Below are positions 1-17,529 of a DNA stretch of 64,000 bases, one piece after another (position 1 is the stretch's first letter; the number at the start of each line of letters is the position of its first letter). Made by a program: the position numbers and the translations under genes. The notes under the pieces are model-generated. The model made no database searches, was not told the DNA's origin, and saw nothing but the letters and a program-made list of their open reading frames with translations. This DNA is from Dillenia suffruticosa (lineage: Eukaryota; Streptophyta; Magnoliopsida; Dilleniales; Dilleniaceae): NCBI GenBank assembly GCA_033439265.1, contig JAVTVX010000027.1, forward strand, positions 945,001 to 1,009,000, in the 5' to 3' direction.

Positions 1-3906
<3,906 letters not shown>

Positions 3907-4081
3907 TATTAGAGAAAAAAGGTTAAAAGCTTTTGTCTCCTCTGATCATGAGAAACGAGAAAATTTACTATAAATAGTTGGCAATGAAAGAGAGAGATAG
4001 AGAGAGAAACAGAGGAGAGAGAAAAATTAGGAAAGTATGGAGTAGATAGGAGGAAGAAGGAAAGAAAGTGGGGCGATGGTG

Positions 4082-4108
4082 GTGGTGGTGGTGACGGTCA
4101 AAAGAAAC

Positions 4109-4149
<41 letters not shown>
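4082..4149. repeat. GGT and (GA)n repeats in the CPK 5' leader/core promoter
   Basis: GGT triplets are followed by about 19 GA dinucleotides at 4112-4149, some 200-245 bp upstream of the kinase start codon. On the transcribed (minus) strand this is a CT pyrimidine patch, a common feature of plant 5' leaders. Confidence 0.9.
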
Positions 4150-4150
<1 letters not shown>

Positions 4151-4204
4151 CAGGGGGGTAGGGGGAGGGAAGAGAACGCTGCAGAAGCTCCCCCGCGTTT
4201 TCAT

Positions 4205-7200
4205 TATTTTGGACGCAATGGTTTTCTCTTCTTTTAATTAACAAAAGGAAAATTAATTAGTTTAATTAGGTTTTAATTTCTGATTATTGTTTCAACTTTT
4301 GTTGTATTTTATTAAATAATTATTATTTTTTTCCAATTTTTCCTTTTTTAGGTTTTAATTTTGTTTTTTTCGTTTTTCTTTTTGGTTTTTTTACCTCCCT
4401 CGTTCTTATACTTGAGAAGAAAACTTCTGCGGCACGTGCACTGCACCGCCCCTATTTGGCATCTGATTTTCCTTTGTCAAAAAAAGGAAAAAAAACTATA
4501 TTGATAATTAATTCAAAAATTTTTTAACATTAATATTTCCTTTTTTAAATATTCTCAAAACACTTTAATATATTAAATTAATTAATATTTACACAAAATT
4601 CATTATATTTTATATTTAATCATTTTAGATTTTTATTATAAAATATGAATATTTTATTATTTTGATAAAATAATTAATATTTATATAAATATTTTTATAT
4701 TTTTCATACCTACACGTTTGTTTCATTTCTATTTTCTATATTTTTATAAAATATCATTTTTCATTATCATTTCATATTAGTTTCTATTTCCCCATTTTTG
4801 TATGTAATTAGGACTAATCAAAATAGTCTTTTTTTTGTCACAATTATTGTAAAAATCAAACTCAAAATGTCAAATAATAATAATAATAATAATGTGATTC
4901 CTCATTAATTGTGAAATTAGTAATGAAATTATTTATGCGATAAATACATCTGTTTGAAAATTTAATATTAAATTCAGTTAAAATTATTTTTAAAAGAATT
5001 ATTGATTAATGATTTGTAATCTTTAAAAAAAAATCAGATATATTATTATGATTAAATTGAGGTTTCTCAACTGGGCCTCGGCCTTAAGTGGCTCAATGAT
5101 ACTTTGGTCATCCTTTTTACGTAATATTTTTATTTCGAGGGTGTGCCAATTAGTCATAGATAAGGTTATAAATTAATGAGGGGCAGGTATGTGGGACAGG
5201 GTATATTTGTTTGACGAGTACAAGGCGGACCATTTGACACAAGGGGACTGTGATGTGGATATACTGCGAAGCTGACTAGAGGAGAACATTTCATTCCAAT
5301 GGGTATGATTGATGGGTTTTTTTTTTTTTTTAACGATATCTCAAATTATATTTTAATTAATTTGATTTAAATATTTATAAAAATTCTATTTAAAAAAATA
5401 ATTTACTTAATATATATATTTATATATATTTTTTTAAAATTTCAACTTAAGATTTGATTAATATATTTAATATTTTATTTTACTAAATTGATAAACCATT
5501 TCAATTTTTTCTCTCAATAGATGACTTTCCTTGCGCTTGCAAAATTGGCTAATCTTAATCAACAGATCATACTAAGGACCCCTACAAAATTAGGATTACT
5601 TCAATTAAGATTAGATATAAATATAACTCTTAAATATAAAATTTTGTCAATATTATTGAGAAATTTAACATTTGATGGATGGAGGTTAGGGTTAGAACCC
5701 TCTTGAGAGACTCTAACCTCTACCATAAGTATTTGGTTGCCGTTGTGTGTTGTTCGTGTAGTTTTTTTTTCTCTCTCGCATAGGGCGTAAATCTTTATGT
5801 CCGACTTATTTAGAAACTAATTTTAAAAAACTTAATTCAAAACTTTTAAGAAAAAAATAATGGTGTTGATTGAGTTGTAACTCCTTACATTTAAGAATCA
5901 AGTATACCGAATGCTTTTGATGTATTAAAATCTGAGTCTTAAATCGAATGATTCCAAGAATTTGGAATATTGGACAAGAAAGAATTTTATGTGTCGTGAA
6001 CGAAAATATTATTTTATCTATAAAGCCATTTTGTGTATGGTTTCTTGATCCTATAGCTTAGTATGAGCTGGTATTCCTTAAAAGTTTAGGGTGCAACTTT
6101 TGAGTAATTTAAAAATATGGGGTGGGACTAAGTTCTTGTCCATAGACTACTATGCCTTTTGTTTGATACATGAACCTTTAGTCATGGAAAATTTTTGTTC
6201 CCTAAAGAAATTCCAAAAACATTTATTTTTGTTACATGCCTTCGTGTTCGATTTACCTTATGAGAAATTATGTATTTTTAATTTAAAAATGTCTAAAATT
6301 AGATTATTGTGTCTGATTTGTACAAGTAAGGGGCGTTTGATTTACACTTGAAAATCAGAATTATATTTAAACTTAAAGATTTTAAGAATAAATTTGAATT
6401 TCTTAGGTGCATTAATCATACTTTTGTGGATCCAAGCATTTCTCACATTAAATCATCATGACAACAACAATTTGATTTTTTTTATCCAACACTATATATT
6501 TGTACCTCAACTTGATAAATTTTAAAATCAACGGCCAAATAAATCAAAATTTATGTAGAAATTTATATCGATATATTTTTAAAAAATTTTAATCAAATGA
6601 TCGATATCAAAAATCAATTAAAATATTTTATTAGAAGCTATCACCTAAAATTTAATTCATTTTATCTTTGATTCGCTTGATCTTAATAGTGTTACTCATA
6701 TGAGATTAGATATAAATGTACGTATATGATCTTGTTAGAAAAGTCACATTTTCTTTTAAAATCTTTTATATAAATATAGAGAGTAAAAATAATAATAATA
6801 ATAAATCCTTCTTCTTTTTTTCGTTTAACAGAAGAATGATAAATTTAAAATTATATAATAAAAGTAATCCGATTTCATATCATCAATAAAAAATCAGAAT
6901 CATTACTATAATATAAATCCATTCTAATAAAGAAAATTAATGCCCATCATCAGCTCCATTAAAAAAACTATATACTTATATATATATATATATATATATA
7001 CCATCGGTCGGTATCCGGATTACTTCGATTAATCTGACCAAGCATTATGGGGCCTGTTATGAGGTTGATACTCTCAATTTCTGTCTTTTTATTTCTAAAA
7101 TTTAAATTATGAGGATCTAGTGTCCTATTATTACATATACATAAGATTGGTATACTTATCATTATATATTTGCGTTTTTATTTTATATCTTCCGGTATCC

Positions 7201-9468
7201 GATGCTTAGTCCCATATATATTTGTTCATGCAATAAGATGCACCGGATGTATCAGCAAAACTAATTGCCAACGATGGTGTTTGGTATAAGTGTATTCAAT
7301 TTCAGCCCTTGCCATGGGGTGCAATTTGTTCCATGTCCGTGACAGCCAGACTTGACCCACAGCCAGTCAGTCTCCAGCAACAAGTTAACTTCGATTTAGG
7401 GACAGAAAAATTCAATGCACGAGTTGAAAAAAAGATGAGAAAAAATGGGGCTTAGGCTAGGGTTTTGTTTAGTCAACAAGTTGACCCGGTCTCTTTAGAC
7501 CAGGCTTAGGTTGATGTGACAATTTCTACTCTATTACCTGCTTCTTCTTCCAAAACCCTAATCCATTTCCCCCAAATATCGCATATTCTTTTTAGGAAAT
7601 TTTCCAACCATTGGATATACCGAATAGGTTGGTACCAAAACCTAAATGGTCAAGACTAAAATTTTAATAAATTCATAGATTTGAAATATATAATTTTTTT
7701 TATTTGACTATTTACTTTTTAAAATCTGATGCATATTTTGTGTTTTACAAGTATTATGTATAATTATTATCGATTAATGATTATCTTAGATCGGTGGTTT
7801 AGTTCAATTTGGTTTAGGGCTTTCTAATTATTTTTTTATTTTAGTTAAAAATATTTATATAAAATAAGTTAAAATAGATATATATATCAGGGGAGTTAGA
7901 TTTTCTACACCAAAGCTAAACTTTCAAAAATGGGGATGTCATTGGTTTTTTTATATAAGAAAATGGGAATTGCATCGGTGTTGTTCTTTTATTTTTATTT
8001 TTTTCAATAAGAGCCATGTAGATCAATAGAATCAGTAATCATTCTTATACAACTATTAAATAAATTAAAATTATTATAAAATTATAATTATCAAATATAA
8101 TAATTATAAAATTATATCATATGCTAATATATGAGTTTTAATCTAAACCGCCGTTATAAAAAAAAAAGTATGACTTTGGCTAAAATGGAAGGGTTATGGG
8201 GTTGAATTCAAATTTAATATTTCTCATTGTATTACTTGAAAAAAAATATATAGGAAAAAATGCCATAAATAAAATAAATAAGGAAATTCGAGGGAAAGGG
8301 TGTCTGATAAATGGAAACACTGAGAATGGGTAATGTGTAATAGAAAAAATGAGTTGACTTGACCAATGAATCCAATTCCATCTGAGCAATTATTTGGTTT
8401 ATAAATTTCAACATGTAATAAATTAAATTAAATTATTTTTATTTTTTATTTATTTTATTTATAATATTTTCAACTTAATAAAAATATTTTATAAAAAAAT
8501 ATATAAATTTTTATGATTACAAATCAAAGATTTCATTCCAAAAAAATTAAAATTATTATATCAATATTTTTTGTAATAAAAACTCCATTAATGTCGGTTT
8601 AGCCTAACCTTACCATCTCAAAGGAGCTCTTAACTATTCATATATACCGGATCGAGTCATGATTTTCAATTTAATTATTATTAATATACATCGTTTAAAT
8701 AAAATCCGTCATTTAAATTTTAATAATTATTTTTAAGAAATTTAAAACTTGTGAGATAATTTCATAGGTTTACTTGGTAAATACCCTAATTTTTTCCTTT
8801 TATTTTTTTTTCATTTTTCCTTTTTTTGGGCTTACATAAGATTTTCGGGCTTTTTTTTATATCTTGTTTTAATATTTCTTGTTTCTTCTTATGGTCCCTC
8901 GTTTTCACCGATGATCAAACCAAAGAGACAAGAAATGAACATATCTAGTACGTAACTAAGATTCGAGATCTTCTCGCATTGTTTTACATTACATTTTTAA
9001 AATTAAAAAAAAAAAAAGAAATTTCCCTCCGATGTTCATTTAAAATAATGAATAAATTCATAAGTATTTGATTAGTAATATTGTAGACACCAACTCCTAG
9101 CATAATATACTATTTCTTGACATTTTATATTATAAATTTTTTAAATAAAACTATAAAATATTTTATCCGATTTGATTTTCTAATATGAAAAAACAAAATT
9201 TGAAACCATCCAACAAAAATTATTCATATTGAGTTAAGGGGGGAAAAAAAACCATTTGGTTAAGAAGATTAGGAATAAAAAATCAGATTGAAATTTAGGT
9301 GATTTATTTGAATTAATAGAACGGTAATAAAATTTAAGAATGAAAACTCTAAATTATACAATTTCTGAAATTCAAGTCCGTATATAAATTTTTAAAATTT
9401 TTTAATCTTATTGCTAATTTCGATTTTCAAGCGTGGACCACCCTTGATTATATTTAAGTTTGGAGCCA
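4205..9468. other. AT-rich spacer
   Basis: No coding pattern, RNA gene or complete mobile element recognised. It holds poly-A/T runs, an AATA run near 4880, a (TA)n run at about 6970-7000, and stretches resembling eroded SINE tails, for example near 5325-5500. Confidence 0.6.
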
Positions 9469-10237
9469 TAATTGCTTGAGGTGAGCAAAAAAATTCGAGT
9501 ATCCAAATATCTGAGGTATTCGATTTGAATCTGATATGAAACGGATCGGATCAATTCGGATAGTAATTTTTCCAAATACGGATATGGATCGGTATATTCA
9601 ATATTTGCGAATATTCAATCTAATCCAAAAGGTAAGGGTAAATAAGTCATTACAATAAATTATGATCGATCAGTTGTAAAAACCAGCCAACTGAGTAGCT
9701 TTAACAAGTTGCTCGGTCGATCAGCTACAAAGACTAGCTACCGAACAGCTTTAACAAGCCACCCGGTTGACCGATACAAGTACCAGCTGACTGAGCAGCA
9801 ATGCAAAGAAGTATGCGACGAATCAAGCGAGGAATCAATTGGCTGCCCACCTAATCAGCGCTGGCTACCCACCTAGTCAGCTGGCTGTTGAATTATTCAG
9901 ACGACTGCCCATTTCTCTCATTCGAGTGAATGGTCAATTAATCGACCTTTTTTTAATGTGTTGTTATATCTTTCAGATGAAATGTATTATATTGTATGTT
10001 TTAATATTGTTTTAATTTAGTTAGATAATTAAATTTTAATTATTAGATTGAGTTTAATTTTGATAAAAAATGGTATTTAAGTTTGTTTTTTCATATGCGG
10101 ATACATATTTTTGGATATTTGATCCATCAAATACTATTTTATATGAATAAAGATTCGGATCGTAAAATTTAATACACGGATCAAATAATGGATATTCCTA
10201 TCGAACACCCGGCCCGTGTTCACCCCTGTTAATTGCT
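9469..10237. mobile_element. Non-autonomous hAT-like transposon, 753 bp, with 8-bp target-site duplication
   Basis: An exact 8-bp duplication TAATTGCT lies at 9469-9476 and 10230-10237. The element between them (9477-10229) starts TGAGGTGAGCA and ends TGTTCACCCCTGT. Read inward, the ends share GGTGA-CA type imperfect terminal inverted repeats. An 8-bp duplication with GGGTG-type ends is typical of hAT transposons. Subterminal regions are rich in GGATAT/GGATC motifs on opposite strands, plausible transposase-binding repeats. The interior (about 9665-9810) holds degenerate tandem units of about 51 bp. No transposase is encoded, so movement would have depended on an enzyme made elsewhere. Confidence 0.75.
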
Positions 10238-13200
10238 CTACCGCGTTGTACCTTACCCAATGCTGGAAACAGAGTATATCTGTTTCCACACGTGGGTGCA
10301 CCAAAAACTCATTTTTCACGATGGAAAAATGAATATCAACTGCTTTCATTTTAGGATTGTGAGACACTCTTATCTAATTCTAAAAGTTGCAAACTTTTCC
10401 AAATTCAAACAATAAAGAATCAAAACGGGAGAAGATGCTTTTTCAACTCTCCCTACCCTTTTTTTGGCAAATTTGAACACTTTAGGCTCCATTATCATTT
10501 GCCCTAGTAAGCTAAGTTCAAGTATATGCATTTAGAAAAATAAGTTTGTTGGATTTCATTTCACACTGATGAAACAAATCAAAGTGATCTTCTTTACCTC
10601 ACACTAATAGGAAGGTTCCCCCCCCCCCCCCCCAAGGGGGCCATAGCCCGACAAGGTAAGCAAAATTAGGGGCGTTGATTTTAGTGTTTAGGACTGATTG
10701 GAAGCCTGTCCGTACATAATCTTGTACTCACACTGAGTTGAGACCTTTACATTCTTGATAAATAGACTCAGATCGTAGTTGTTCTATATTTTTCCAATAC
10801 GAAAAATTCTAAATACATTTTATAATGACTAAAATGTTGAATATCCATTTTACCACTCTTCCATTCGATACGATATTAATGGGGTTGTTGGAGGGCCAAT
10901 TCCAAATAAAAACCTAATTAAAAGAATCGTGTTAATGCTCTGATTATAATTTGATTTTACAATTGAAATTATCAAACCATTAATTTAGTTTTGACCAATA
11001 ATTTTTTTAATTGAAAATCAAAATTATTAAATAATTATAAAAACTATAAAAATCCTGAAGAAACAATAAAAAAAATAATAATAAAAAAAATTTACGCATA
11101 GAAACAAAAATTTAATTAAAATCAAAACCATCATCGAGTTTCTCACTCCAACCAAACAAAACAGATTCCGGTGACAACAGGACACTCATGACTCACACAC
11201 CACGAGTCCGGTGAAGGTAATCTCTAAATCCCAACATGCAAAATGGTAACTTTCCCTCTGTTTTTCTGCGGGGGTGGTTAAGTGATTCGTTTTTGGGAAC
11301 ACAGTGCAGCAGGGGAACACATGTCGCCCGAATTATTAAATTTTCATAAAGTTTGGATAAATGTGAACGCGATGGGGTCACTTGTCAACTTTATAACATA
11401 AAAAATAATAATAAATTAAGTGAAAACGTGTAAGAAAGTACTAATGTGGATCAATGATACCCGCTCCTTGGGAAATGTTCTGGGGACCAATAATAACGTA
11501 ACATGTGAATATCATTCCAATTTGAACACTATTATCACGGGGCAGCGGAGGCCCACGCAAGGAGCACCGATTATTTTTTGTCCCACCGACTGCTGTTACA
11601 TTAAATAATTTATTTATTTTGATTAATTCGATTTAAATTAATTATTGAATTTATTAGAAAATAAATTCTCTCGATATCTGTTTTTTTTTTACTCTCAAGA
11701 TTCAAATCAAAAAATTTAATTAAATAAACTAATGCTATTAGCACTTAATTAATAAGATGTTGATATGAAGTTCTTTTAGATTCAGTAATCGAATATTCTA
11801 CTTCCTTAATTAGAAATTTTAAATTTGAATTTTGAAAATGAGAAAAAATGATTTGAGAAAACTAACCCCTAAAGTGGGTTTTATAATAGTCGAACCGAAT
11901 TAATCAGATAAATTTTGAATAATGATAATAAAAAAAAATAAGACGTTGATCAAGAAATACCAATTAATGCCTGTTAGATGAGCATGAGACGATCTTATGG
12001 AATAATATAGAATTTTGAATTCTTATTTTGTATATTATGTTTATTTATGGGGAATTAGGTGGTATGAAATTTATGTTGATCGTGAGCTCAGAAATGAAGC
12101 TTCACCCTTTGCAAAAGAAGGCATGGGTGATGTGATGAGACTTTTGATTTGGGAAGGCCCGACACTCTTTTGCCTTTTGTCGAGGTCTTTCAGCGGCGAT
12201 CAGATTAGGGTGGGTCTAAATATTTTGGACATGGCATCTTTGAACGCCGGCAACTTTTCATGCTTTTCACATTTTTTAATTAATTTCTTTTCTTTCAGTA
12301 ACCAAAACTTCTTTTCTTTTTTGGTCTCTTCCAAAAGGGCTTACACATTGCTTGGTAGTCCATTCTAACTTGGCTATATATCTTTCTCTCCCATCCTTTT
12401 CTTTCATTTACCTCTTAAAATAAATACCCTTTTCAAATTTGAACTTTTAAAATAAATACCCATTTTATAAAATTTAGTTTGATCAATAATTTTGTCAAAA
12501 CCTATATAAAGTTTTATATTGTATTGAAAGAGGAGATTTGCTTTAAAAGACATATGCTCCCGAACCCCTTCAATTGCATGTATCAAATGCGAAAATGAAA
12601 TATTATCCGATTTGAGAGATTAGAAAAACTAATTTAAAAAACTGACTATACCAATCATATTAAAGTAAATCATTATTAACCCCTCATACTTGGTATTGCT
12701 AGATCTATTAAATTTGTTTTGGTAGTCAATAAGAATCGAAAACTAGGATGAGATAATAATTAATAATAATAATAATCTATATTATAATAAATAAGAACCA
12801 CTTATCATAAAATAAAAAAGAAATTCTCTATTCGCATGAACTTAACACCCTTGGCTAGTAAAGCATGTGTAAAGCCTTCTTTTTTTTTTCCCCCCAAAAA
12901 AGTGATTAGTATAATTATAATTTTGATATTTTTTATTAGAATTATAAATTTTTATATGGGTATCTAACCTTTCTTTTAATGGGCAAGTTAGGGAAACAAA
13001 TTAAGCCTTGCGCCCGTGACTTTAATCACATAATGATTAAAACTTTCATCGTGTGTTATTATTATTTTTTTGTTTGGGGGGGGGGGGGTGTTCACGAGAT
13101 GCTAAAGGAAATTATATATTTGCTAGCAACTTTTTAAGGATCCCATCGACCCATGGGGCTTTAGGGCTGGTAAGTTTTGAGCAATATCACTCTGCATGTA

Positions 13201-14058
13201 TTATAATAAATAAAAAGAAGTTAATAAGTTATAGTTCAACTGATATTATTTCTCCTTCATTTTGTAAAGTTCTGGAGTTTAAATCTCCCTATTTATTAAA
13301 ATAAATAAATAAATAAATTGGGATCAGTCAGTAGAAATAATAAAAATTTTTAAAAATTTTGAAAAAGTGTTTAAATTGTAATGATATCATGATCGGGAGA
13401 TATATAAGGAGAGAATATAAGTAAAAAAATAAAATAAAATTGAGCAATATTATTTTCCACCTAAGTATAATTTAGAATATAACATAATTGTGCATTAGTG
13501 TTTCAAGACTTCACAAAATGAAAATTATAGAGTTAAAAAAATTTTAAAAAAAATATCTTAATTTAGGATCAGTCTCAAATTATTTGTAGTTCAGGGGATT
13601 AATCTGATTACGCTATCATCACATAAGATAGTCAAACTCTATTGATTAGAAATAGTTTAGAAGAGACACAAATATAGCATATACATGGCATTCACACGAC
13701 TGGCCAAGCTCTATCGATTGAAAATGGTTTGAAACATAGGACTCGGTTCAAGAAGTTCTAGGAGCTTAAACAAAATCTAGGGGTGGCTATTAAATTTCAC
13801 CAGATGGGCTGCAAATAACATGTAGGCAATAATAGATTTATTTGAATCTATTAATAAACTCAGTATTAAGAGAACTGGTACACCCACAACTTCATTCGAC
13901 AAGAGTTACTAATTTATGTTGTTCCCAAGTACTCATCAAACAACACTGATGATGCATCAGATGGAAAACCAAGACTCCCCGCAAAACAAAGGCTATAGCA
14001 TGATAATAAGCCAACTTGCATACAAAAAAATAAGGAGTAATGTCACTGGTTAAGTCTT
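10238..14058. other. AT-rich spacer downstream of F3H
   Basis: No gene recognised. It contains a C17 homopolymer (10618-10634), a G13 run (13076-13088) and many A/T runs. A 117-codon open frame at 12015-12368 matches no family I know and has a low-complexity Phe/Ser-rich end. Confidence 0.55.
10618..10634. repeat. C17 homopolymer
   Basis: Seventeen consecutive C on the + strand, soon followed by a short G run. Such tracts are error-prone in sequencing, so the length is uncertain. Confidence 0.85.
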
Positions 14059-15656
14059 CTAAACAAGAATTTCCTCAATAGGTTTGGCCTCCAACTTAGC
14101 CTTCTCCAAATCCTCCACCTGCTTCTCCTTAGCCAACTTCTTAAGCCTGGCAAGCTCAAGATCCTTGCTCATCTTCCTCCTATACATCTCGGCGAACGTG
14201 ATTGGCTCATCGAGTACCGGTTTCTCTCCCTCCCTGATTGACAATGGGTAGACAACGGCTTCTGGGGCTGGATTTTGGAATGTGGCAATTGACAATCTGC
14301 TGAAGTTGGAGTTCACCACAGCTTGATGGTCTGCATTCTTGAACCTCCCGTTGCTCAGAAACTGCCCACCCAACAAAAAATTTGGTCAGCATTCAATTTT
14401 CTAATCAATGATCAACCATGGTTCCTGTTCGGTTCAAACTAAGAATCTCCTATTTTAACACTATTCTTGCTCCAAAAGCTCAAACTTATAGACTTACGTG
14501 GCCATGATCACCAAGGTTGACAACAAAAGCACCCTCAACAGGCTGAACAGTGATCCAAGTCTTGCCACCATCATTGGTCGCCTGCAAACCCCCGACTTGA
14601 TCCTGAAGCAAAAGGGTAATAGTGCCTGGGTCTGTGTGCCTCTTGAGGCCCAAAGTGAGGTCGGGCTGGGGGCATTTTGGGTAATAGTTGACAACAACCT
14701 TTTGGTCCATGTCAACGCAGGCCTTAGTTAGGGCCTCCTTCTCAAGGCCCATTGCCTCAGAGAGGACCTCAAGCAGCTTGCACGCCAGGCCCATTAGCTT
14801 CTCCCCGTATTCCTCAGTCACAGCTATCCACCCTTCCGGCTTGTCTGGCCATCTTGAGTAGTCACGAGTTCTTAGTGGGTATGAGAAGTACGTCACTATC
14901 TCACGCCAATCTTGTACTGCTTCTCCCTAATTAATCAAAAAAATAATAATAAATTTAGCACTGAAAGATTATATTTATGACTTAATCGAGATGCTCGATA
15001 TAGGGCTTTCTTCGAAAAATAGTAATTTTCCCTATTCACTATTGTTTGCAGATTTTTTTTTTAAAATGAATTAATTGAAATTGACCAATTCTCCCAAAAG
15101 TTTCCAATAATAATTTGACTTCAAATGTTTGTTTTATGATTTCTTTTTTTTTTTTTTGTGGCTTAGGGCTCATGATGGAACCTAATATTTGATGATGGGT
15201 AGATCAAATTGTCCTTAAAAATGATCCATTTCGTGAAAATTCAAGTCTTTCTAGAAGTGCGTTTTCTTTTCTTTAAAAAAAAGAAAAACATTGTACCTGA
15301 AGATGACTGGAGACGATGAAACCCCCTTTTTTGCCACCGGACATGTCAAACCTTAATTTCTCTTCCGGAGGAAGCGCAAAGAACTCACGGGCAAGACGAG
15401 TCATTTCAGAAATGAGTTTTGAATCAACCCCATGATCAACAACCTGAAAAATTCCCCAATTCTCACAAGCTTCAACGATCTTCTTACATATCTCTGTTCT
15501 TCTGCCATCGATTTCGTCGATTCCATCGAGGGAAATCACAGGAATTTCGTTGCTGAACTCGTTGTATGGAACCTTAGGACGCTCGTCCTCGTCACGAACG
15601 AAGCTTGCTTGAAGGATTTTTTCCTCTGCTAATGCTGTTAGTGTTGAAGGAGCCAT
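14059..15656 (-). CDS. F3H: Flavanone 3-hydroxylase (naringenin 3-dioxygenase)
   Basis: 2-Oxoglutarate/Fe(II)-dependent dioxygenase that converts naringenin to dihydrokaempferol, the branch to flavonols, anthocyanins and proanthocyanidins; cytosolic, ER-associated. Exons: 15297-15656, 14498-14926 and 14059-14361. They join in phase 0 into a 363-residue protein, normal for F3H. The start [13 protein letters not shown] fits the family. Visible motifs: DIOX_N region including [10 protein letters not shown], then [14 protein letters not shown] across the first junction; iron ligands HTD (His217, Asp219) and His275 in NADHQAVVN; 2-oxoglutarate motif RLS (Arg285, Ser287). The C-terminus is Lys/Glu-rich and ends EEILV. 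No disruption is seen. FLS and ANS are related, but the sequence is clearly F3H-like throughout. Confidence 0.97.
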
Positions 15657-15756
15657 AAGTGCTCTGTTTTCTTTTCTCTATGCCCTGTTTTAGGTTGCTC
15701 TGTTCAAATGGAAGAATGATTCTTTTTCCTTGGATGGGTTATGTTGGGGGTAGCAT

Positions 15757-15840
15757 GCTTTATAGTGAGGTGATGTAGCGTAGGGGAGTTGAATGCGCGG
15801 CAGTTCCACCTACATCTCCTACGTGGCAAACTACCCACCT
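15757..15840 (-). promoter_or_regulatory. F3H core promoter and light/MYB regulatory unit
   Basis: On the minus strand a TATA box (CTATAAAG, about 15758-15766) lies about 105 bp upstream of the start codon. Further upstream are an ACGT element reading GCCACGTAG on the minus strand (15819-15827) and flanking AC-rich MYB-type sites on the + strand, CCACCTAC (about 15807-15814) and CTACCCACC (about 15831-15839). This pairing resembles the ACE/MRE light-responsive unit of flavonoid genes. Binding by HY5-type bZIP or R2R3-MYB factors is inferred. Confidence 0.6.
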
Positions 15841-17494
15841 CGCTCTCTCTTGTGGAAATTATGAAGCGTAGATAGGGACATCATGTGCAGAGCTACATTT
15901 TTTGTTTTTTTTTTTTATCATTTTTGGACTTTAGAACCCTTTTCATGAGCCCATACAAAACCTACAATTTTTAATTATAAAAAATATTTGATAGTTTTAA
16001 GATAACATGTTATCATGTACCTTGAATTACTGAGATTTTATCATATGTTAAAAAGGTTTCCATTCAATTGTTCATCAAAATTTAAATTTCCCTTTCCTCT
16101 AAAAAAATTTATCCAAATATTTTATATACTTACTTAAATTTGACCCATAGTTTATTTCTCTTGATCAATTCCGCCATGATCGATCCCAATTTCAGATAAA
16201 GAAAGAAGATTACGTTAAATAGTTAATATAAAAATAAATCAAAAATTTATGAGAATGCATCAACACATATTAATTAAATTTGGACCACATCATTAGTATA
16301 TTTTGATTAATACAAATAAATATTTTGGATTAAAAATTATAATAATATCAGATAAATCAAATAAATCAGAAATTAAATCTTATATGACAATATATATCAA
16401 CACGTATCGATTGAATCTTAATTAAATAAATCAATATATTTTTATCGATTCAAATGAGTATTTAACTAAAAATTTATCAAAAAATAGTGATACATGCAAA
16501 TTTTGGTGATCGATCCAGTATTAAATTCAACATTATGTAAAATTTTATTCATGTCATGTATCTAATATCAGTCAGAGACAATCAAGAAAACCGTGGGCTT
16601 AGAAGAGAAGTATTTCCATTAAATTATCAAAATTCTGTGAGCAGAGAGATTGAAGCAACGAATATTGATGACAGAAGAGTGGGATACTTCAAACTTGGTG
16701 CCCACGATTAGGACAGCCAAAGTCATGGCACATGATTTTTCACCTACTTAAGGACTGCAGCTGCCTACCTAACCCCATCTGCAATTTTTGGTTGTTTAAT
16801 GTATATTTCTTAGTTATCCTTTTTAGTATAAAATAAAGACTTAGATTGTCTTATTTGGGACTTACCCTTCTCCTCGTCAAGGCCTTGCTTTTACTAAAGT
16901 TTGACTTGCCTCAATCTGGACCCTTTTTCAATAGGACTATTTCCACGGAAAGAGATGTACAGTAAATAAATTAAATAACTATTAGGAATTGTTTTGTAGA
17001 GACATTCCCGTCATAAAAAAACTCTTATTCAAGTGTTTAGTAAAATCTCGTATTCAAATCTATGAGAATGCATATATTTTCATTATTTCTATATATAAAA
17101 AAAAAGGAAAAAAATCACCATTGGGAATTAAATATGTTCTAATTTAGTTTAATTTTGTCTTTATTAATATTTTTCAATTAAAATAACAAGTATTTGAAAA
17201 GAAAACTAAAGTTTCATAGAAATCGTATTTCTAAATAAAAAATTATAATTATTATCGTATTTACAATTTTATCTGAATTTAATATTAATTTTTTTGAACA
17301 GATTAAAACTGCTTTCAAATATTAACCCTTATAGTTTTTTTTTTCTCAAAAGAAAGGAAAAAAATTACTTAAATTTAAATTTGAGAGTAGTCGAATATCT
17401 TACAAAACAAGTCCTAATAATAATAATCTTAGAGTTCATATACTAGGAAAGTCAAAACATCAGCAAGCGGACGTGCATAAAGCAACCTAAATAT

Positions 17495-17529
<35 letters not shown>

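Noticed and set aside
12015-12368. 117-codon open frame (+)
   Set aside because: No family resemblance, low-complexity Phe/Ser-rich second half, and no promoter or neighbour supporting a gene.
16655-16680. miR156-like TGACAGAAGAG
   Set aside because: Only 11 bases match, the rest differs, and there is no complementary arm for a precursor hairpin.
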